A DNA stretch of 64,000 bases from Spirochaetota bacterium (GTDB lineage: Bacteria; Spirochaetota; UBA4802; JAKQUI01): contig JAKQUI010000001.1 of NCBI GenBank assembly GCA_029562645.1, positions 124,001-188,000 of the forward strand, written 5' to 3'. The stretch's first letter is position 1; the number at the start of each line of letters is the position of its first letter. Below, piece after piece: positions 48,777 to 58,284 of this stretch. The notes beneath the pieces were generated by a model. That model did not search any database, was not told where the DNA came from, and saw only the letters and a list, made by a program, of their open reading frames with translations. Position numbers and translations under genes: made by a program.

Positions 48777-49319
48777 TTACTGCAGGTAGGTGGTCATGTC
48801 GACCCGTTCGGTATGCCCGTCGGGATGGACCACGTGCAGAATGTTCGGATCGTTCTCGTCCATCTGCGCGACCTTCTCGCGAACCATCATGAGCTTGTTC
48901 TCGACCGACCAGGACTTGTCCTCGGGATTGAAGATGAGCGCGCCCATCTGTCCGGCCTGCTCGCCGGTGAGCTGCTCGAGGTCCACGCGGTTCTGGCTCA
49001 CGGTGATCCGGTACTTCTTGCCGTTATAGACGACCACCTTGGTCTCCTCCTCGCCGGGGCCCATCGCCATCGGGTTGCCGAACCCGAAGAACTCGAGGTT
49101 GTTCAGAATGAGCCAGTCGATGAACAGGCATATCGGATAGACCGGAAGCGGGAACCACATCAGAAAGTGGACGATGGACCGTAGCCACTGGTTGCCGATG
49201 GTCCCGTTCCACTTGTGGATGCGGTGGAAGAGCGCGAAGCTGCCGTAGCAGTTCACGAAGATGCCGAAGGCGATGATGACGACGAGAAAGACCGCGACAA
49301 GCTTTAATGCTCTTTTCAT
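48777..49319 (-). CDS. DUF3332 family membrane protein
   Basis: About 180 residues from the ATG at 49319 (a longer frame starts at 49508 but lacks family support). The N-terminal membrane helix VAVFLVVIIAFGIFVNCYGSFALFH, the second hydrophobic segment, and LNNLEFFGFGNPMAMGPG agree with DUF3332. A periplasmic-type beta-rich tail follows. The gene converges with the PA2779 cluster and shares its terminator. The role of the family is unknown. Confidence 0.88.
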   Translation of the reverse strand: MKRALKLVAVFLVVIIAFGIFVNCYGSFALFHRIHKWNGTIGNQWLRSIVHFLMWFPLPVYPICLFIDWLILNNLEFFGFGNPMAMGPGEEETKVVVYNGKKYRITVSQNRVDLEQLTGEQAGQMGALIFNPEDKSWSVENKLMMVREKVAQMDENDPNILHVVHPDGHTERVDMTTYLQ

Positions 49320-49443
49320 ACGTTGGAGTCCTCCATGATTGATTGCCGGAAGGATACGGCATCGGCGTGAAAATGCAACAACATTTTTGCCGCGACGCGC
49401 GCCCGCCCTTCCCGCCGATTTCGCCGTGATGCTACAAAGTTGG

Positions 49444-49471
49444 TTGACAAATATGTAATCCTGTATACGCT
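49444..49471 (+). promoter_or_regulatory. Candidate promoter for MBL hydrolase gene
   Basis: TTGACA at 49444-49449 with TACGCT (49466-49471, 16-bp spacer) is the best match in the 220-bp region upstream of the gene at 49540. The -10 box is weak. Confidence 0.4.
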
Positions 49472-49539
49472 CAAGCCGATGCGGCAGAGGCAATATAGAT
49501 ATCCGCACCGAAAGAAATCATCCCCCTGGAAGGCGGAAT

Positions 49540-50388
49540 ATGAAGACCATCGACCTGAGCGAGAAGAAACTTTCCCTGACCAATGACGGCGCGCTGGAGC
49601 TCTTCTTTATCGGCGCGGGGAGCGCCTTCACCAAGCGACAGTACCAGACGAACCTGCTCATCGTCAAGGGGAAGGACCACCTGCTTGTCGATTGCGGGAC
49701 CAAGTGCAACCAGGCGCTTTTTGAGCTGGGGGTGCCCATCAGCTCGATACGGAACTTCCTCATCACGCATTCGCACGCCGACCACATCGGCGGACTCGAG
49801 GAGGTATCGCTCATCGGCCGCTACGTCTCCAAGAAAAAGCCGGTGATGATCATCAACGAGACCTACCAGTACATCCTCTGGGACATGTCCCTGCGCGGCG
49901 GGTGCGCCTACAACGAGGAGGAGGCGCGCGACATGCTGGGCTTCAGCGACTTCTGGGACGTGGTCCGACCTCAGTGGATGCCGGACTACACCCGCGAGAC
50001 CTTCAGCGCGACGATCGGCGCCATCGACATCAAGATGATGCGCACCAAGCACATCCCGGATTCCTCCTCCGACTGGCAGAGCTCGTTCTGGAGCTGCGGC
50101 GTGATCATCGACGATCGCGTGATGTTCACCAGCGATACGCGCTACGACGAGGACCTGGTGCTCTCCTACGACAAACGCTTCAACTTCGAGGCGATCTTCC
50201 ACGACTGCCAGTTCTACACCGGCGGAGTGCACGCATCGCTCGAGGAGCTGAAGAACCTCCCCGCGGACGTAAAAAAGAAGATGTATCTGAGCCACTACAA
50301 CGACAACTGGGAGGAGTTCGAGGGAACGGTGCGCGAGTACGGTTTCGCCGACCTCGCGAAACAGCACGTCTACTACGCCTTCCCGTAG
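49540..50388 (+). CDS. MBL-fold hydrolase, RNase Z-like
   Basis: 282 residues with the metallo-beta-lactamase motif HSHADH (His77, His79, Asp81, His82) in FLITHSHADHIGGL. Later ligands are in MFTSDTRYDED and SHYND. The general organisation resembles RNase Z and its relatives, but I cannot assign tRNA processing. It is separated by 13 bp from the stop of the convergent PP2C gene. Substrate unknown. Confidence 0.9.
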   Translation: MKTIDLSEKKLSLTNDGALELFFIGAGSAFTKRQYQTNLLIVKGKDHLLVDCGTKCNQALFELGVPISSIRNFLITHSHADHIGGLEEVSLIGRYVSKKKPVMIINETYQYILWDMSLRGGCAYNEEEARDMLGFSDFWDVVRPQWMPDYTRETFSATIGAIDIKMMRTKHIPDSSSDWQSSFWSCGVIIDDRVMFTSDTRYDEDLVLSYDKRFNFEAIFHDCQFYTGGVHASLEELKNLPADVKKKMYLSHYNDNWEEFEGTVREYGFADLAKQHVYYAFP

Positions 50389-50401
50389 CCCTTGACCGCC
50401 G

Positions 50402-52957
50402 CTACGAAACGCGCTTCACGATCACGATGGTGATGTCGTCGTCCTGCCCCGTGTCGCCGATATGCTCGTACACCGCGCCCAGGAGCTTTTCCAGGAGCCC
50501 TCGCGCCGGCAGCTCGCGGAACCGGCGCACCGTGTCGAGATAGCGCTCGAACCCGAAGAACTCCTTGTCCGCATTGGTCGCCTCGATGATGCCGTCGGTC
50601 GCGAACACCACGAGATCGCCCACCTCCAGCGCGACCGTGTGCGGGGTGTAGCGCGGGGGGAGCCGGGTGCCCACCGGCACGCCGCCGCTCTTGAGGTACT
50701 CGGTCGCATCGGCGCTCGCGCGCACGGGGTAGATGAGCCCGGCGTTCGTGAACTCGAGCGCGTGCCGCTCCGGGCGGAGGATCGCATAGCAGGCCGCGAG
50801 GTAGAAGCGCTGGATGTAGCGCTTGGTGATCACGCGGTGCATCGACTGCAGGATCATGTCGCTGGCGCGCTCGGCGTAGGTGCTCGCGGCGATGATGCCG
50901 CTCACCAGCGCGCTGTAGAAGGCCGCGGGCACGCCCTTGCCGGAAACGTCGCCCACGATGCAGTCCACCTCGCCGGTGTCGCGCACAACGACATCGTAGA
51001 AGTCGCCGCTCATGTCGAAGGCGGGATGGGTCGCGGCCGCGATGTCGTAGCCCGGCACCGCGGGGAGGCGCGGCGGCAGGAGCTGGCTCTGGATGCTCTT
51101 AGCGATGAGGATCTCGTTGGTCATCACCTGCTCGCGCCGGTAGCTGTCGATGAGCGAGATATTCTCGATGGCGAGCGCGATGGGGTGCAGCAGCCGGTTC
51201 ACGAAATCGATGTCGTAGTAGCCGAACAGCGTCCCGCCCGTCTTCTTCCCGATGAGCACGAAGCCGATGAGCCGCCCCTGCGAGTACAGCGGCGCCGCCG
51301 TCGCGATCCCAGCGGCGTGGATCAGCCGCGCCGCGTCGTCGCCGACGTTCTCGGCGAGATCGGCCGCCTCGAGATACTCGACGGGCACCGCCCGGCCCGC
51401 CTCGCCGAGGTGGCGCACGATGCCGCTTGCGCCGTCGAAGGAGGCCGGCAGCAGGCGCCGGTTCTCGCCGTGCTCGAAGTGGGCCTGGTAGGCGCCCTGG
51501 GGCCGCTGCTCCCGGAGGTAGATGCAGGCGAACTGCGCCCCAATGACGTCGCGCAGCACCCCGGCGACGAAGTCGATGATATCGTCCTGCCGGATGACGG
51601 CCGCCGTGCGTTCGATGATGGAATCGATCGCCGAATTCACCCGGTACACATTGTGGAACAGCAGGCGGTACACCAGCTGCTCGAACTGATAGCTGAAGAC
51701 GATGTAGAGCACGATGGTCGCGACGAAGGCGATCACGCCTGCAATCATACCGCTGCCGTAGAAGAGGCCGCCGAGCGCGCCGTCGAGCAGGACGAAGAAG
51801 CCGGCGTACACGGCCGTGAACACCGCGAGCAGCACCACGATGTAAAAGCTGCGGTTGATGATGCGGTCGATGTTGAACAACCCGAAGCGGACGATGGACG
51901 AGCCGATCGAGATCGGGACGATCGAGAACAGGAGCCCGGTGAGGATTTGCTCGTTTTCGGAAACGATATTGGTGCCGCCCCCCGCCCCCGCGATGATCGC
52001 CAGCTTGAAGGCGAGGTAGAGCGCCACGCTCACCGTGGTCCCGTAAAGGATGATCTTGATCTGCTGGCGCTTGATGCTGTAGTCCGGGTTCGCGCGGTTG
52101 CGGACATACTGATACAGGAGCGCGGCCACGCCGGCGCCGTGGCACAGGTAGTAGAAGCAATCGCGCGTCCAGTACACGAATGTAAAGAGCTCGGACCGGA
52201 ACAGGGTGACGGCGAACGCGACGATGAGCGCGCCGGCGAGTGCGTAGAGCGCCGCGCGCAGCGCCCGGCCCGCGCGCGCCTCCGCCGGCGAGGAGAGCGC
52301 CGAGAAGAAATGGAGGAACAGCACCCCGCTGAGCACCTTCATGGGCGAGACGGCATAGAACAGAAAGCGGATGATGCCGCAATTCCAGAACGACGAGTAG
52401 TACCCCATCGTGAGGTACAGCGATTGCGTGGCGCAGTAGAGGAAGAAGATGAGCGCCAGCCGGTCGGTGTGCTTGCGGAAATAGACCAGGCTCCCCAGCA
52501 ACAGGAAGAAAAGCCCCAGCGTAAAACGGAACAGGACCGAGAACTCCAGCCCCTGCAGGCCGATGCGCGTCGGGACCACCGACACCGTGACGACGGCCTC
52601 GCCGCGTTGTATCTCGTAGGGCACCGCCCGGTGCGGCACGAGGACGCCGCAGAGCGCGGAGACCGTGTGCATCACGCTCTCGTGCACCGTGCGGAGCTCG
52701 CCGATGCGCGCCAGGCGAACGCCCCCGATCGCCAGCACCCGGTCACCCGTGCGGATCCCGGCCTCGGCCGCGGGACTGCCGGGACGCACCTCGAGGGCCA
52801 TGAAACGATCGTCGATCTTCAGCCCGTCGTCCGCCTGCTGGCACACGAACACGAAGTAGAGCGAGACCGCCGACAACGCCACCCCGATGATGATCGCGAT
52901 GAGGAGCTTGTTGTAGAACTGTCCCTTGATTTTCTTGTAGATGGCGTCCATGGGCAC
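50402..52957 (-). CDS. PDZ-membrane-GAF-SpoIIE PP2C phosphatase
   Basis: 851 residues. One membrane helix (about 18-38) is followed by a PDZ-like domain (ALEVRPGSPAAEAGIRTGDRVLAIGG), eight or so hydrophobic segments (about 140-460), a GAF-like domain and a C-terminal SpoIIE/PP2C domain with FDMSGDFYDV, VGDVSGKGVPAAF and FATDGIIEATN. The acidic metal-binding residues are present. It should act on an anti-sigma antagonist. The PDZ ahead of the membrane part may sense a periplasmic peptide, as in site-2-type signalling, but that is inference. Confidence 0.92.
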   Translation of the reverse strand: MPMDAIYKKIKGQFYNKLLIAIIIGVALSAVSLYFVFVCQQADDGLKIDDRFMALEVRPGSPAAEAGIRTGDRVLAIGGVRLARIGELRTVHESVMHTVSALCGVLVPHRAVPYEIQRGEAVVTVSVVPTRIGLQGLEFSVLFRFTLGLFFLLLGSLVYFRKHTDRLALIFFLYCATQSLYLTMGYYSSFWNCGIIRFLFYAVSPMKVLSGVLFLHFFSALSSPAEARAGRALRAALYALAGALIVAFAVTLFRSELFTFVYWTRDCFYYLCHGAGVAALLYQYVRNRANPDYSIKRQQIKIILYGTTVSVALYLAFKLAIIAGAGGGTNIVSENEQILTGLLFSIVPISIGSSIVRFGLFNIDRIINRSFYIVVLLAVFTAVYAGFFVLLDGALGGLFYGSGMIAGVIAFVATIVLYIVFSYQFEQLVYRLLFHNVYRVNSAIDSIIERTAAVIRQDDIIDFVAGVLRDVIGAQFACIYLREQRPQGAYQAHFEHGENRRLLPASFDGASGIVRHLGEAGRAVPVEYLEAADLAENVGDDAARLIHAAGIATAAPLYSQGRLIGFVLIGKKTGGTLFGYYDIDFVNRLLHPIALAIENISLIDSYRREQVMTNEILIAKSIQSQLLPPRLPAVPGYDIAAATHPAFDMSGDFYDVVVRDTGEVDCIVGDVSGKGVPAAFYSALVSGIIAASTYAERASDMILQSMHRVITKRYIQRFYLAACYAILRPERHALEFTNAGLIYPVRASADATEYLKSGGVPVGTRLPPRYTPHTVALEVGDLVVFATDGIIEATNADKEFFGFERYLDTVRRFRELPARGLLEKLLGAVYEHIGDTGQDDDITIVIVKRVS

Positions 52958-53093
52958 CCGATGTCGGATCGATTGGCGAGCGTATCGGGGCGATGGAAAT
53001 TATTCCAGCATTTTTCGAGGAATTCGATTGCTCCACGCGAAGCCCCACAACTCAACAGGAACACTGAATCAGCACACAAAGAGTGATTTACAA

Positions 53094-53122
53094 TTGACAA
53101 ACCGTGAGCGAACCTTTTAGTT
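53094..53122 (+). promoter_or_regulatory. Candidate promoter for FecR-type gene
   Basis: A consensus TTGACA at 53094-53099 lies 17-18 bp upstream of a weak -10 (TTAGTT/TAGTTC, 53117-53123). The gene begins at 53166. Confidence 0.45.
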
Positions 53123-53165
53123 CATATCGGTTCATTACAGTTTACAGAAAATACTGGGCAATCCA

Positions 53166-54371
53166 ATGAAAAAAGCCATCATCGCACTCGGAATCATCGT
53201 CCTCGTCCTTGCCGGATACATCCTGTACCAAAAATTCGGCGTGTCGCCCGCCATCAACGTGCTCGATTACTTCATCGGAAGGGTGGACATCATCAAGCCG
53301 GGTAACCGGATCGTCCCCGCGGCGATCAAACTGCGCCTCCACACCAAAGACACCGTGAAGACGCACGCGAAATCGAAGGCGTTCATCCAGTGCGGCGCGG
53401 ACAACATGCTCGAGCTCTTCGAGAACACCGAGCTCCGGATGGACACGCTGCCGGTAACGCTGAAGTCGTCGGCCGACGTGGCGGCGCTTCACCTCATGCG
53501 CGGCAAGGCGGCCGTCATGCTCGAGAAGCTCACCAGCAAGGGATCGTTCTCGATCCGGACGATCAATCATACCATCGCCGTTCGCGGGACCGTGTTCTCC
53601 GCGGAGATCACCGCGAACGGAGCGATCGTCATGGTGAAGGAGGGCGGCGTAACCATAACCGAAACCGCGAATCCGAAGAAACGGATCGACGTGGATGCCG
53701 GGAGTAAAGCCATCATTACCGGGACACGTATTGAAACGAAGGACATGACGGACGGCGACGCCGCGACCTTCCGGGAGATCGTGGAGCTGCGTCCCATCGC
53801 CGGGATCAATTGCACGCCGCCGGAGTACATCGAGCGGTTCTTCCGATGGCGTCTGGGGCTGAAGGACCGAGTTCCGGCGGAGCCATCAGGAGACGAGGGA
53901 GCGGAGAAGGAATCGACGCGCGGTGAGGACGCCGCCAAAGACAGGGACACGCCCGACACGCCGGACAGGGAAGCCGCAAAAAAGGAGACAAAGGACACTG
54001 CGAAAGATGATAAACCGGCCGCGACGTCGATGGCGCGTCTGGGCGTGAACGCGTTCACCGCCAACGGCGTGGAGCAGAAGGTCGCGGCCGATCTGACCAA
54101 CAAGCTGTACGCGAAGCTGCGGGCGTCCAAGGGCGTCGAGGCGGTGGTGATGCGCGGCGGCGGCCGCACCTCGGCGCGCCAACTCATGGGCCGCGTGAGC
54201 AAGCTCGGCGCGACCACCGTCCTCGCCCTGCGCGTGGTGGACGGCCAGAGCGGTAGGCTCGTATACAGCCGGAGCCTCAACTACAAGGATGGAGAGGACA
54301 TCGACGGCAGGCTCGACGAGATCGCCGGGCAGATCGGCAGGAAGGGTGAGATCTGGGCGGGGGCGAAGTAG
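53166..54371 (+). CDS. FecR-domain protein with CsgG-like C-terminal domain
   Basis: 401 residues with one N-terminal membrane helix, so the rest is periplasmic. Residues about 40-190 form a FecR domain (KLRLHTKDTVKTHAKSKAFIQ, LMRGKAAVML, FSIRTINHTIAVRGTVFSAEI, GGVTITETA). An acidic, repetitive low-complexity stretch follows (about 235-290). From about 295 the sequence VNAFTANGVEQKVAADLTNKL, VEAVVMR and VLALRVVDGQSGRLVYS resembles the CsgG/LpoB-type fold. It may be an envelope sensor or scaffold. The gene has no sigma factor beside it. Confidence 0.78.
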   Translation: MKKAIIALGIIVLVLAGYILYQKFGVSPAINVLDYFIGRVDIIKPGNRIVPAAIKLRLHTKDTVKTHAKSKAFIQCGADNMLELFENTELRMDTLPVTLKSSADVAALHLMRGKAAVMLEKLTSKGSFSIRTINHTIAVRGTVFSAEITANGAIVMVKEGGVTITETANPKKRIDVDAGSKAIITGTRIETKDMTDGDAATFREIVELRPIAGINCTPPEYIERFFRWRLGLKDRVPAEPSGDEGAEKESTRGEDAAKDRDTPDTPDREAAKKETKDTAKDDKPAATSMARLGVNAFTANGVEQKVAADLTNKLYAKLRASKGVEAVVMRGGGRTSARQLMGRVSKLGATTVLALRVVDGQSGRLVYSRSLNYKDGEDIDGRLDEIAGQIGRKGEIWAGAK

Positions 54372-54437
54372 CGGATATCACTGTAAATCTACATTCGGGC
54401 AATTGATAGTTGCATTCATGAAATTTCATTATGACCT

Positions 54438-54490
54438 TGACACCCCCCTTTCCCCTACCGAAGGGGAACGGGGCCGGGGGATAGGGGTCA
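54438..54490. repeat. REP-like palindromic element
   Basis: A palindrome opening with TGAC at 54438 and closing with GTCA at 54487-54490. C-rich left arm and G-rich right arm surround the TCCCC/GGGGA stem. It is in the gap between the FecR gene and the DUF1566 gene, and is of the same design as the one at 42539-42592. Confidence 0.6.
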
Positions 54491-54626
54491 GAGCCGCGTT
54501 TGATACGCACCCCGTAGGGACTTCAAAGCGAGATCGATGGCGCTAACGACGGTCGCGTGCGGGTTTCCGTAATAGCATGAGCGATCCTGTTGCGGGGTGG
54601 GTGCGGTTGCGTTTGTGAAACGCAAT

Positions 54627-55817
54627 CTAGCGGCCGCCGCGGACGGGGATGACGTAAAAAAAATAGTCAGAGTAGGTTTTGGGTTGTGCTTGAAATCTTG
54701 GGACATAAATTCCAATATGATACGACCGATCAATTGGAATGGCCCCATAACCTGTCGATGTTATATAATAGTTTTGGACATTAGTGAAACCCTGATTCTG
54801 CAGCCAGGTTGCGATATGGTATGAAAAATTCCATAGACTTGTAAACTCGCGCACATTGGGAAGACGCCAGTCGGAAAAGCCCAGATAGTTTTCTGTGTTG
54901 AGCAGTGCAATATAATTCAGTGCCGTTGTAAATGCCACTCGTCCGTCATTGGCGGTACCATCAACATCATATCCCGGATTCCGGCTTACCATGATATTAC
55001 CATCCTTTGCCCACACAAGCGCCGTCAGGTTGTCTGTTATTGTCCCATTGCTATTGTCGGTGAAACGTGGTTCCGGCCACGGCTCCCCTTTTCTCAGCCT
55101 GCCGTCATCATTAGTGTAATAGGTTACGGTTTGTCCCGTTTTTTGCAACACTCTCTCCGAACCCGCATTCTCTCCACGAACCGGCCAGATGTAATAAAAT
55201 TCCGTTTTAAATGACATCCAAGCCCCACCGGCAGTGATCAAATCAACAAAAAAGGCTGAGTTATAACTAAGATCAGGATTTGTAGTCGATGACCAGATAC
55301 GGGCATTTAAAGGAACATTACTAAACCCTTCACTCATAAGCCAAGTATAAATATATGCCTGCCCAAAATCGATGAGACTCATAAGTTCGTTGGCATTGGG
55401 AGCGCGCCAGTCGCTATAGCCGAGATATTTTTCTCCGTTCAGCTTCGATATGTAGTCCATGGCGTGATACCAGGTAACCAAGCCGTCTTCGGCCGTTCCA
55501 TCGCCATCAAATTTCGGGTCCCGCGTCTTCATGATATTCGCATCGGCCGTCCACATGAGTCCGGTCAGGTTGTCGCGCACGGTGCCGTCGCCGAGGTTTA
55601 TGAAGCGGGGCGTTTTCCACGAATAGCCCTTTTTGTAGTACCCGTCATCGTAGAGCGAAACGCTGTTCTCCTGCCCCGTCCGCATCACATAAAACACCGG
55701 CTGCCCGGCCGCGCTCGACAGCGGCGACGAGAAGGCGTCGCTCTGCGGATCGTTGGGATTGGTGCGCTCCATTTCGATAAAGCAGGCCGGTGCCAGCGGC
55801 ATGCAGAGAAAGATCAT
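54627..55817 (-). CDS. DUF1566 tandem-domain lipoprotein, low GC
   Basis: 396 residues, with a short N terminus and a Cys at residue 12 (LAPAC) that may be lipidated; the signal peptide is atypically short and the frame upstream is closed by a stop. Two DUF1566/Lcl-like repeats follow (about 60-215 and 235-395), each with a W..PRFTDNGDGT-like start and an LN.E.YLGYSDWRLPN motif. GC content is visibly lower than the neighbours, suggesting recent transfer or a different selection. Such domains belong to the C-type-lectin/formylglycine enzyme-like fold and occur in surface proteins. No reverse transcriptase for variation is nearby. Confidence 0.82.
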   Translation of the reverse strand: MIFLCMPLAPACFIEMERTNPNDPQSDAFSSPLSSAAGQPVFYVMRTGQENSVSLYDDGYYKKGYSWKTPRFINLGDGTVRDNLTGLMWTADANIMKTRDPKFDGDGTAEDGLVTWYHAMDYISKLNGEKYLGYSDWRAPNANELMSLIDFGQAYIYTWLMSEGFSNVPLNARIWSSTTNPDLSYNSAFFVDLITAGGAWMSFKTEFYYIWPVRGENAGSERVLQKTGQTVTYYTNDDGRLRKGEPWPEPRFTDNSNGTITDNLTALVWAKDGNIMVSRNPGYDVDGTANDGRVAFTTALNYIALLNTENYLGFSDWRLPNVREFTSLWNFSYHIATWLQNQGFTNVQNYYITSTGYGAIPIDRSYHIGIYVPRFQAQPKTYSDYFFYVIPVRGGR

Positions 55818-56082
55818 GATGAAATCCTCTGGCGCATGGATTCCAGCTCATTTCTTATATTTGTTGACAATTAACCATACATTTACAGCTTTGTAAAGAA
55901 ATTAATCCGTCCGTATTTTTTTAAAAATTGTTTACTATTTATTTCGGTCGAACTATTTGAGTGTTACCAATTAAAGTTCCCTGTCATCGCGCGAAGCGAT
56001 CGCGACGACAGCGAGATAATCAACACACGAACATTTCCCTGCAATGCCTGTCGTCAATATCCAGCGCCCACACAAAGGCCGT
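55818..56082. other. AT-rich intergenic region
   Basis: 265 bp between the start of the DUF1566 gene and the secreted gene at 56083. It is AT-rich and must contain promoters for both. No strong promoter or terminator match is obvious. Confidence 0.5.
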
Positions 56083-56724
56083 ATGCCCAGCTCGCTCACA
56101 GCATCTCTCACCGCACTTACCATCCTCCTCGCCCTCTGCTCCGCCGCCCTCGCCCAGCCGAAGGATCCCGAGGCGCCGCGGGCGCCGGTCGTTGTCGATG
56201 AGAAGGCGGGTGCGAAAAAGGAACGCGCAGCGAATCAGCCCGAAAAGAGGGCCGACCTGTACGCCTACAGCGTGAAGGCGCTGCGCGCCGACGGCAGGTC
56301 CGTCGAGGGGACCGCGGACCTCGCATCGCCGTCGATAACCTTTACCCACGTAAAGGGCGGGGTTTCATACGAGAAGACCGTGCGGTGGGACGATGTCGAA
56401 AGCATTCGCGCCGTGGAGTGGAAGCCCGTGGGACACGACAAAACCTCCGCGAAGGAAACGCAACCCGTGTTTTTTTACCCGAGCCGCTGGAAGCTCGTCC
56501 TCAAGTCCGGCAAGCTCTACGACTTCACGGGGCAGATCGCGCTCTTCAATAAAATTGTCGTCAAGAACCGCGACGGGAGCGCGGCGGTGTATACGTATTT
56601 TGTCGACTACTGGAAACGCACGGGAACGCGCTCGGGAATGTGGGAAAACGCGCGCTCCACCGATTTCGACCACCCGCGCCGCCACCCCGACCGGAGTGCA
56701 TGCGTGCAGGTGCGCTTCCGCTAG
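56083..56724 (+). CDS. Secreted protein of unknown function with duplicated 3' end
   Basis: 213 residues from the ATG at 56083 (an upstream ATG at 56044 is less likely). The signal peptide ends at ALAQP. The mature part is beta-rich (SITFTHVKGGVSYEKTVRWDDVESIRAVEWKP). The coding sequence ends ACVQVRFR; the last 20 bp before the final codons are repeated at 58289-58308 beyond the ATPase gene. No family is recognised. Confidence 0.78.
   Translation: MPSSLTASLTALTILLALCSAALAQPKDPEAPRAPVVVDEKAGAKKERAANQPEKRADLYAYSVKALRADGRSVEGTADLASPSITFTHVKGGVSYEKTVRWDDVESIRAVEWKPVGHDKTSAKETQPVFFYPSRWKLVLKSGKLYDFTGQIALFNKIVVKNRDGSAAVYTYFVDYWKRTGTRSGMWENARSTDFDHPRRHPDRSACVQVRFR
56697..56720 (+). repeat. Direct repeat, left copy
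   Basis: The 20-mer at 56701-56720 is identical to 58289-58308; extended to 24 bp there is one mismatch. This copy is the 3' end of the secreted-protein gene and codes ACVQVRF. Confidence 0.85.
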
Positions 56725-56928
56725 AACAATCCCGAGGCACGCCGGCCGCTCCGTCCGTTGGGGGATGATTCCTATCGGTACAGCCGGATACGAATTTCCG
56801 TCCGATCATCGTGAGCCCCGGCGGCGATTGATCCATGAGCGCCATCAGGCCATTCGAAATCCCGCATGAATGATCTTTCCCGTGACAGAAACCTTCCGAA
56901 ACAAGAACCAATACCGAAAAAATATTTA

Positions 56929-56956
56929 TTGACATAATTTTTACATCGTTTATCAA
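56929..56956 (+). promoter_or_regulatory. Promoter of the ATPase gene
   Basis: TTGACA (56929-56934) and TATCAA (56951-56956) with a 16-bp spacer. The transcript would begin around 56963, downstream of the first ATG (56958), supporting the start at 57003. Confidence 0.6.
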
Positions 56957-57002
56957 TATGCAAATTGAAGATATTTTCTTCAATTTGCGCAAACAGGCTC
57001 TT

Positions 57003-58169
57003 ATGATTAAACGAAGACTGGCACGCAAAGCAAAGGAGCTATTTACACAGTACCCGGTGATAACCATTACCGGCCCACGGCAATCCGGGAAAACCACCCT
57101 GGCCAAAAACACCTTCCCCCGGCTGAAGTATTTCAATCTGGAGGATATCGAAACCAGAACATTTGCCCGGGAAGACCCCAAGGGCTTTTTGAAGGGCTGC
57201 GCGGGAGGAGCGATCCTGGACGAGATTCAGAATGCACCGGACCTTTTGTCCTCCATTCAGGTATATGTCGATTCGCTCAACCGGGAGGGATTGTTCGTAT
57301 TGACCGGAAGCAGGCAGCTCGAGCTGATGGAATCGGTTTCCCAGTCCCTCGCGGGAAGAACAGCGCTTCTAAAACTCCTGCCGTTTTCCATCGAGGAACT
57401 TCACGAACACGGAAACATCTTGGAATCCGATGAGTATCTGTATCATGGATTCTATCCAAGAATACACGATAAAAAACTCAACCCATCTGAAGCGCTGGCT
57501 GATTATTACACAACATACGTTGAACGGGACCTGCGACAGCTTGCCAACATCCACAACCTTCATCTTTTTCACACATTCGTAAAACACTGCGCCGGAAGAG
57601 TGGGGCAGCTGATAAACCTTTCCTCGCTTGCCAGCGATACCGGCATAAGCCATACAACCGCGCAGGACTGGCTGACACTCCTGGAGGCCAGCTACATTAT
57701 CTTCAGGCTTCAGCCGTATTTCGCCAATATCGGAAAACGGCTCATTAAATCCCCAAAGCTCTATTTCTACGACGTGGGTCTGGCGGCGCACTTACTGGGC
57801 ATTGAATCAATACAACATGTTGCGCACCATCCCCTCAAGGGAAACCTCTATGAGAACATGGCGATATCGGAAATATTAAAATACCGGTTTAACAGGAACA
57901 AAACCAATAATCTATTTTTTTTCCGGGACGCCAGAGGCCGGGAGGTCGACTGCCTCTATACGATCTCACATAAAATCTATCCCATTGAAATAAAGTCGTC
58001 CCGCACGTTTAACCGGGATTTTTTAACATCCATTGAGTATTTCATGGACGCAATTCACGAAAGCGAACGGGGCTTTCTTGTATACGACGGAGAGGGCGAC
58101 ATTGACATTCGCAACATAACCCTGCTTTCTCCCCGGAGCATATGGGAGAAGCTGGATGCGCTGGGTTGA
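57003..58169 (+). CDS. AAA ATPase with DUF4143 domain
   Basis: About 388 residues from the ATG at 57003; the frame is open from 56958, but the promoter position favours 57003. Walker A is GPRQSGKT (residues 24-31), Walker B is GAILDEIQNAPDLL, and sensor-like LTGSRQLEL follows. The C-terminal half is DUF4143 (GFYPRIHDKK, YYTTYVERDLRQL, a winged-helix segment TGISHTTAQDWLTLLEASYIIFRL, and the nuclease-like FFFRDARGREVDCLY...PIEIKSSR). The gene is AT-richer than its surroundings and lies between direct repeats. Such ATPases are common in genomic islands; function is not known. Confidence 0.93.
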   Translation: MIKRRLARKAKELFTQYPVITITGPRQSGKTTLAKNTFPRLKYFNLEDIETRTFAREDPKGFLKGCAGGAILDEIQNAPDLLSSIQVYVDSLNREGLFVLTGSRQLELMESVSQSLAGRTALLKLLPFSIEELHEHGNILESDEYLYHGFYPRIHDKKLNPSEALADYYTTYVERDLRQLANIHNLHLFHTFVKHCAGRVGQLINLSSLASDTGISHTTAQDWLTLLEASYIIFRLQPYFANIGKRLIKSPKLYFYDVGLAAHLLGIESIQHVAHHPLKGNLYENMAISEILKYRFNRNKTNNLFFFRDARGREVDCLYTISHKIYPIEIKSSRTFNRDFLTSIEYFMDAIHESERGFLVYDGEGDIDIRNITLLSPRSIWEKLDALG

Positions 58170-58284
58170 TAGCGCATTTAGGTGATCGCCAGCAGTCTAT
58201 TGCATGACTCGATATCGTCACGCGCACGGCAAACGGCATGGATACACACTCTCGGTAATACTTTCGGGCACGTGTTTCCTGCGA

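Noticed and set aside
54627-55817. DUF1566 protein as target of a diversity-generating retroelement
   Set aside because: No reverse transcriptase or template repeat is visible in the window.
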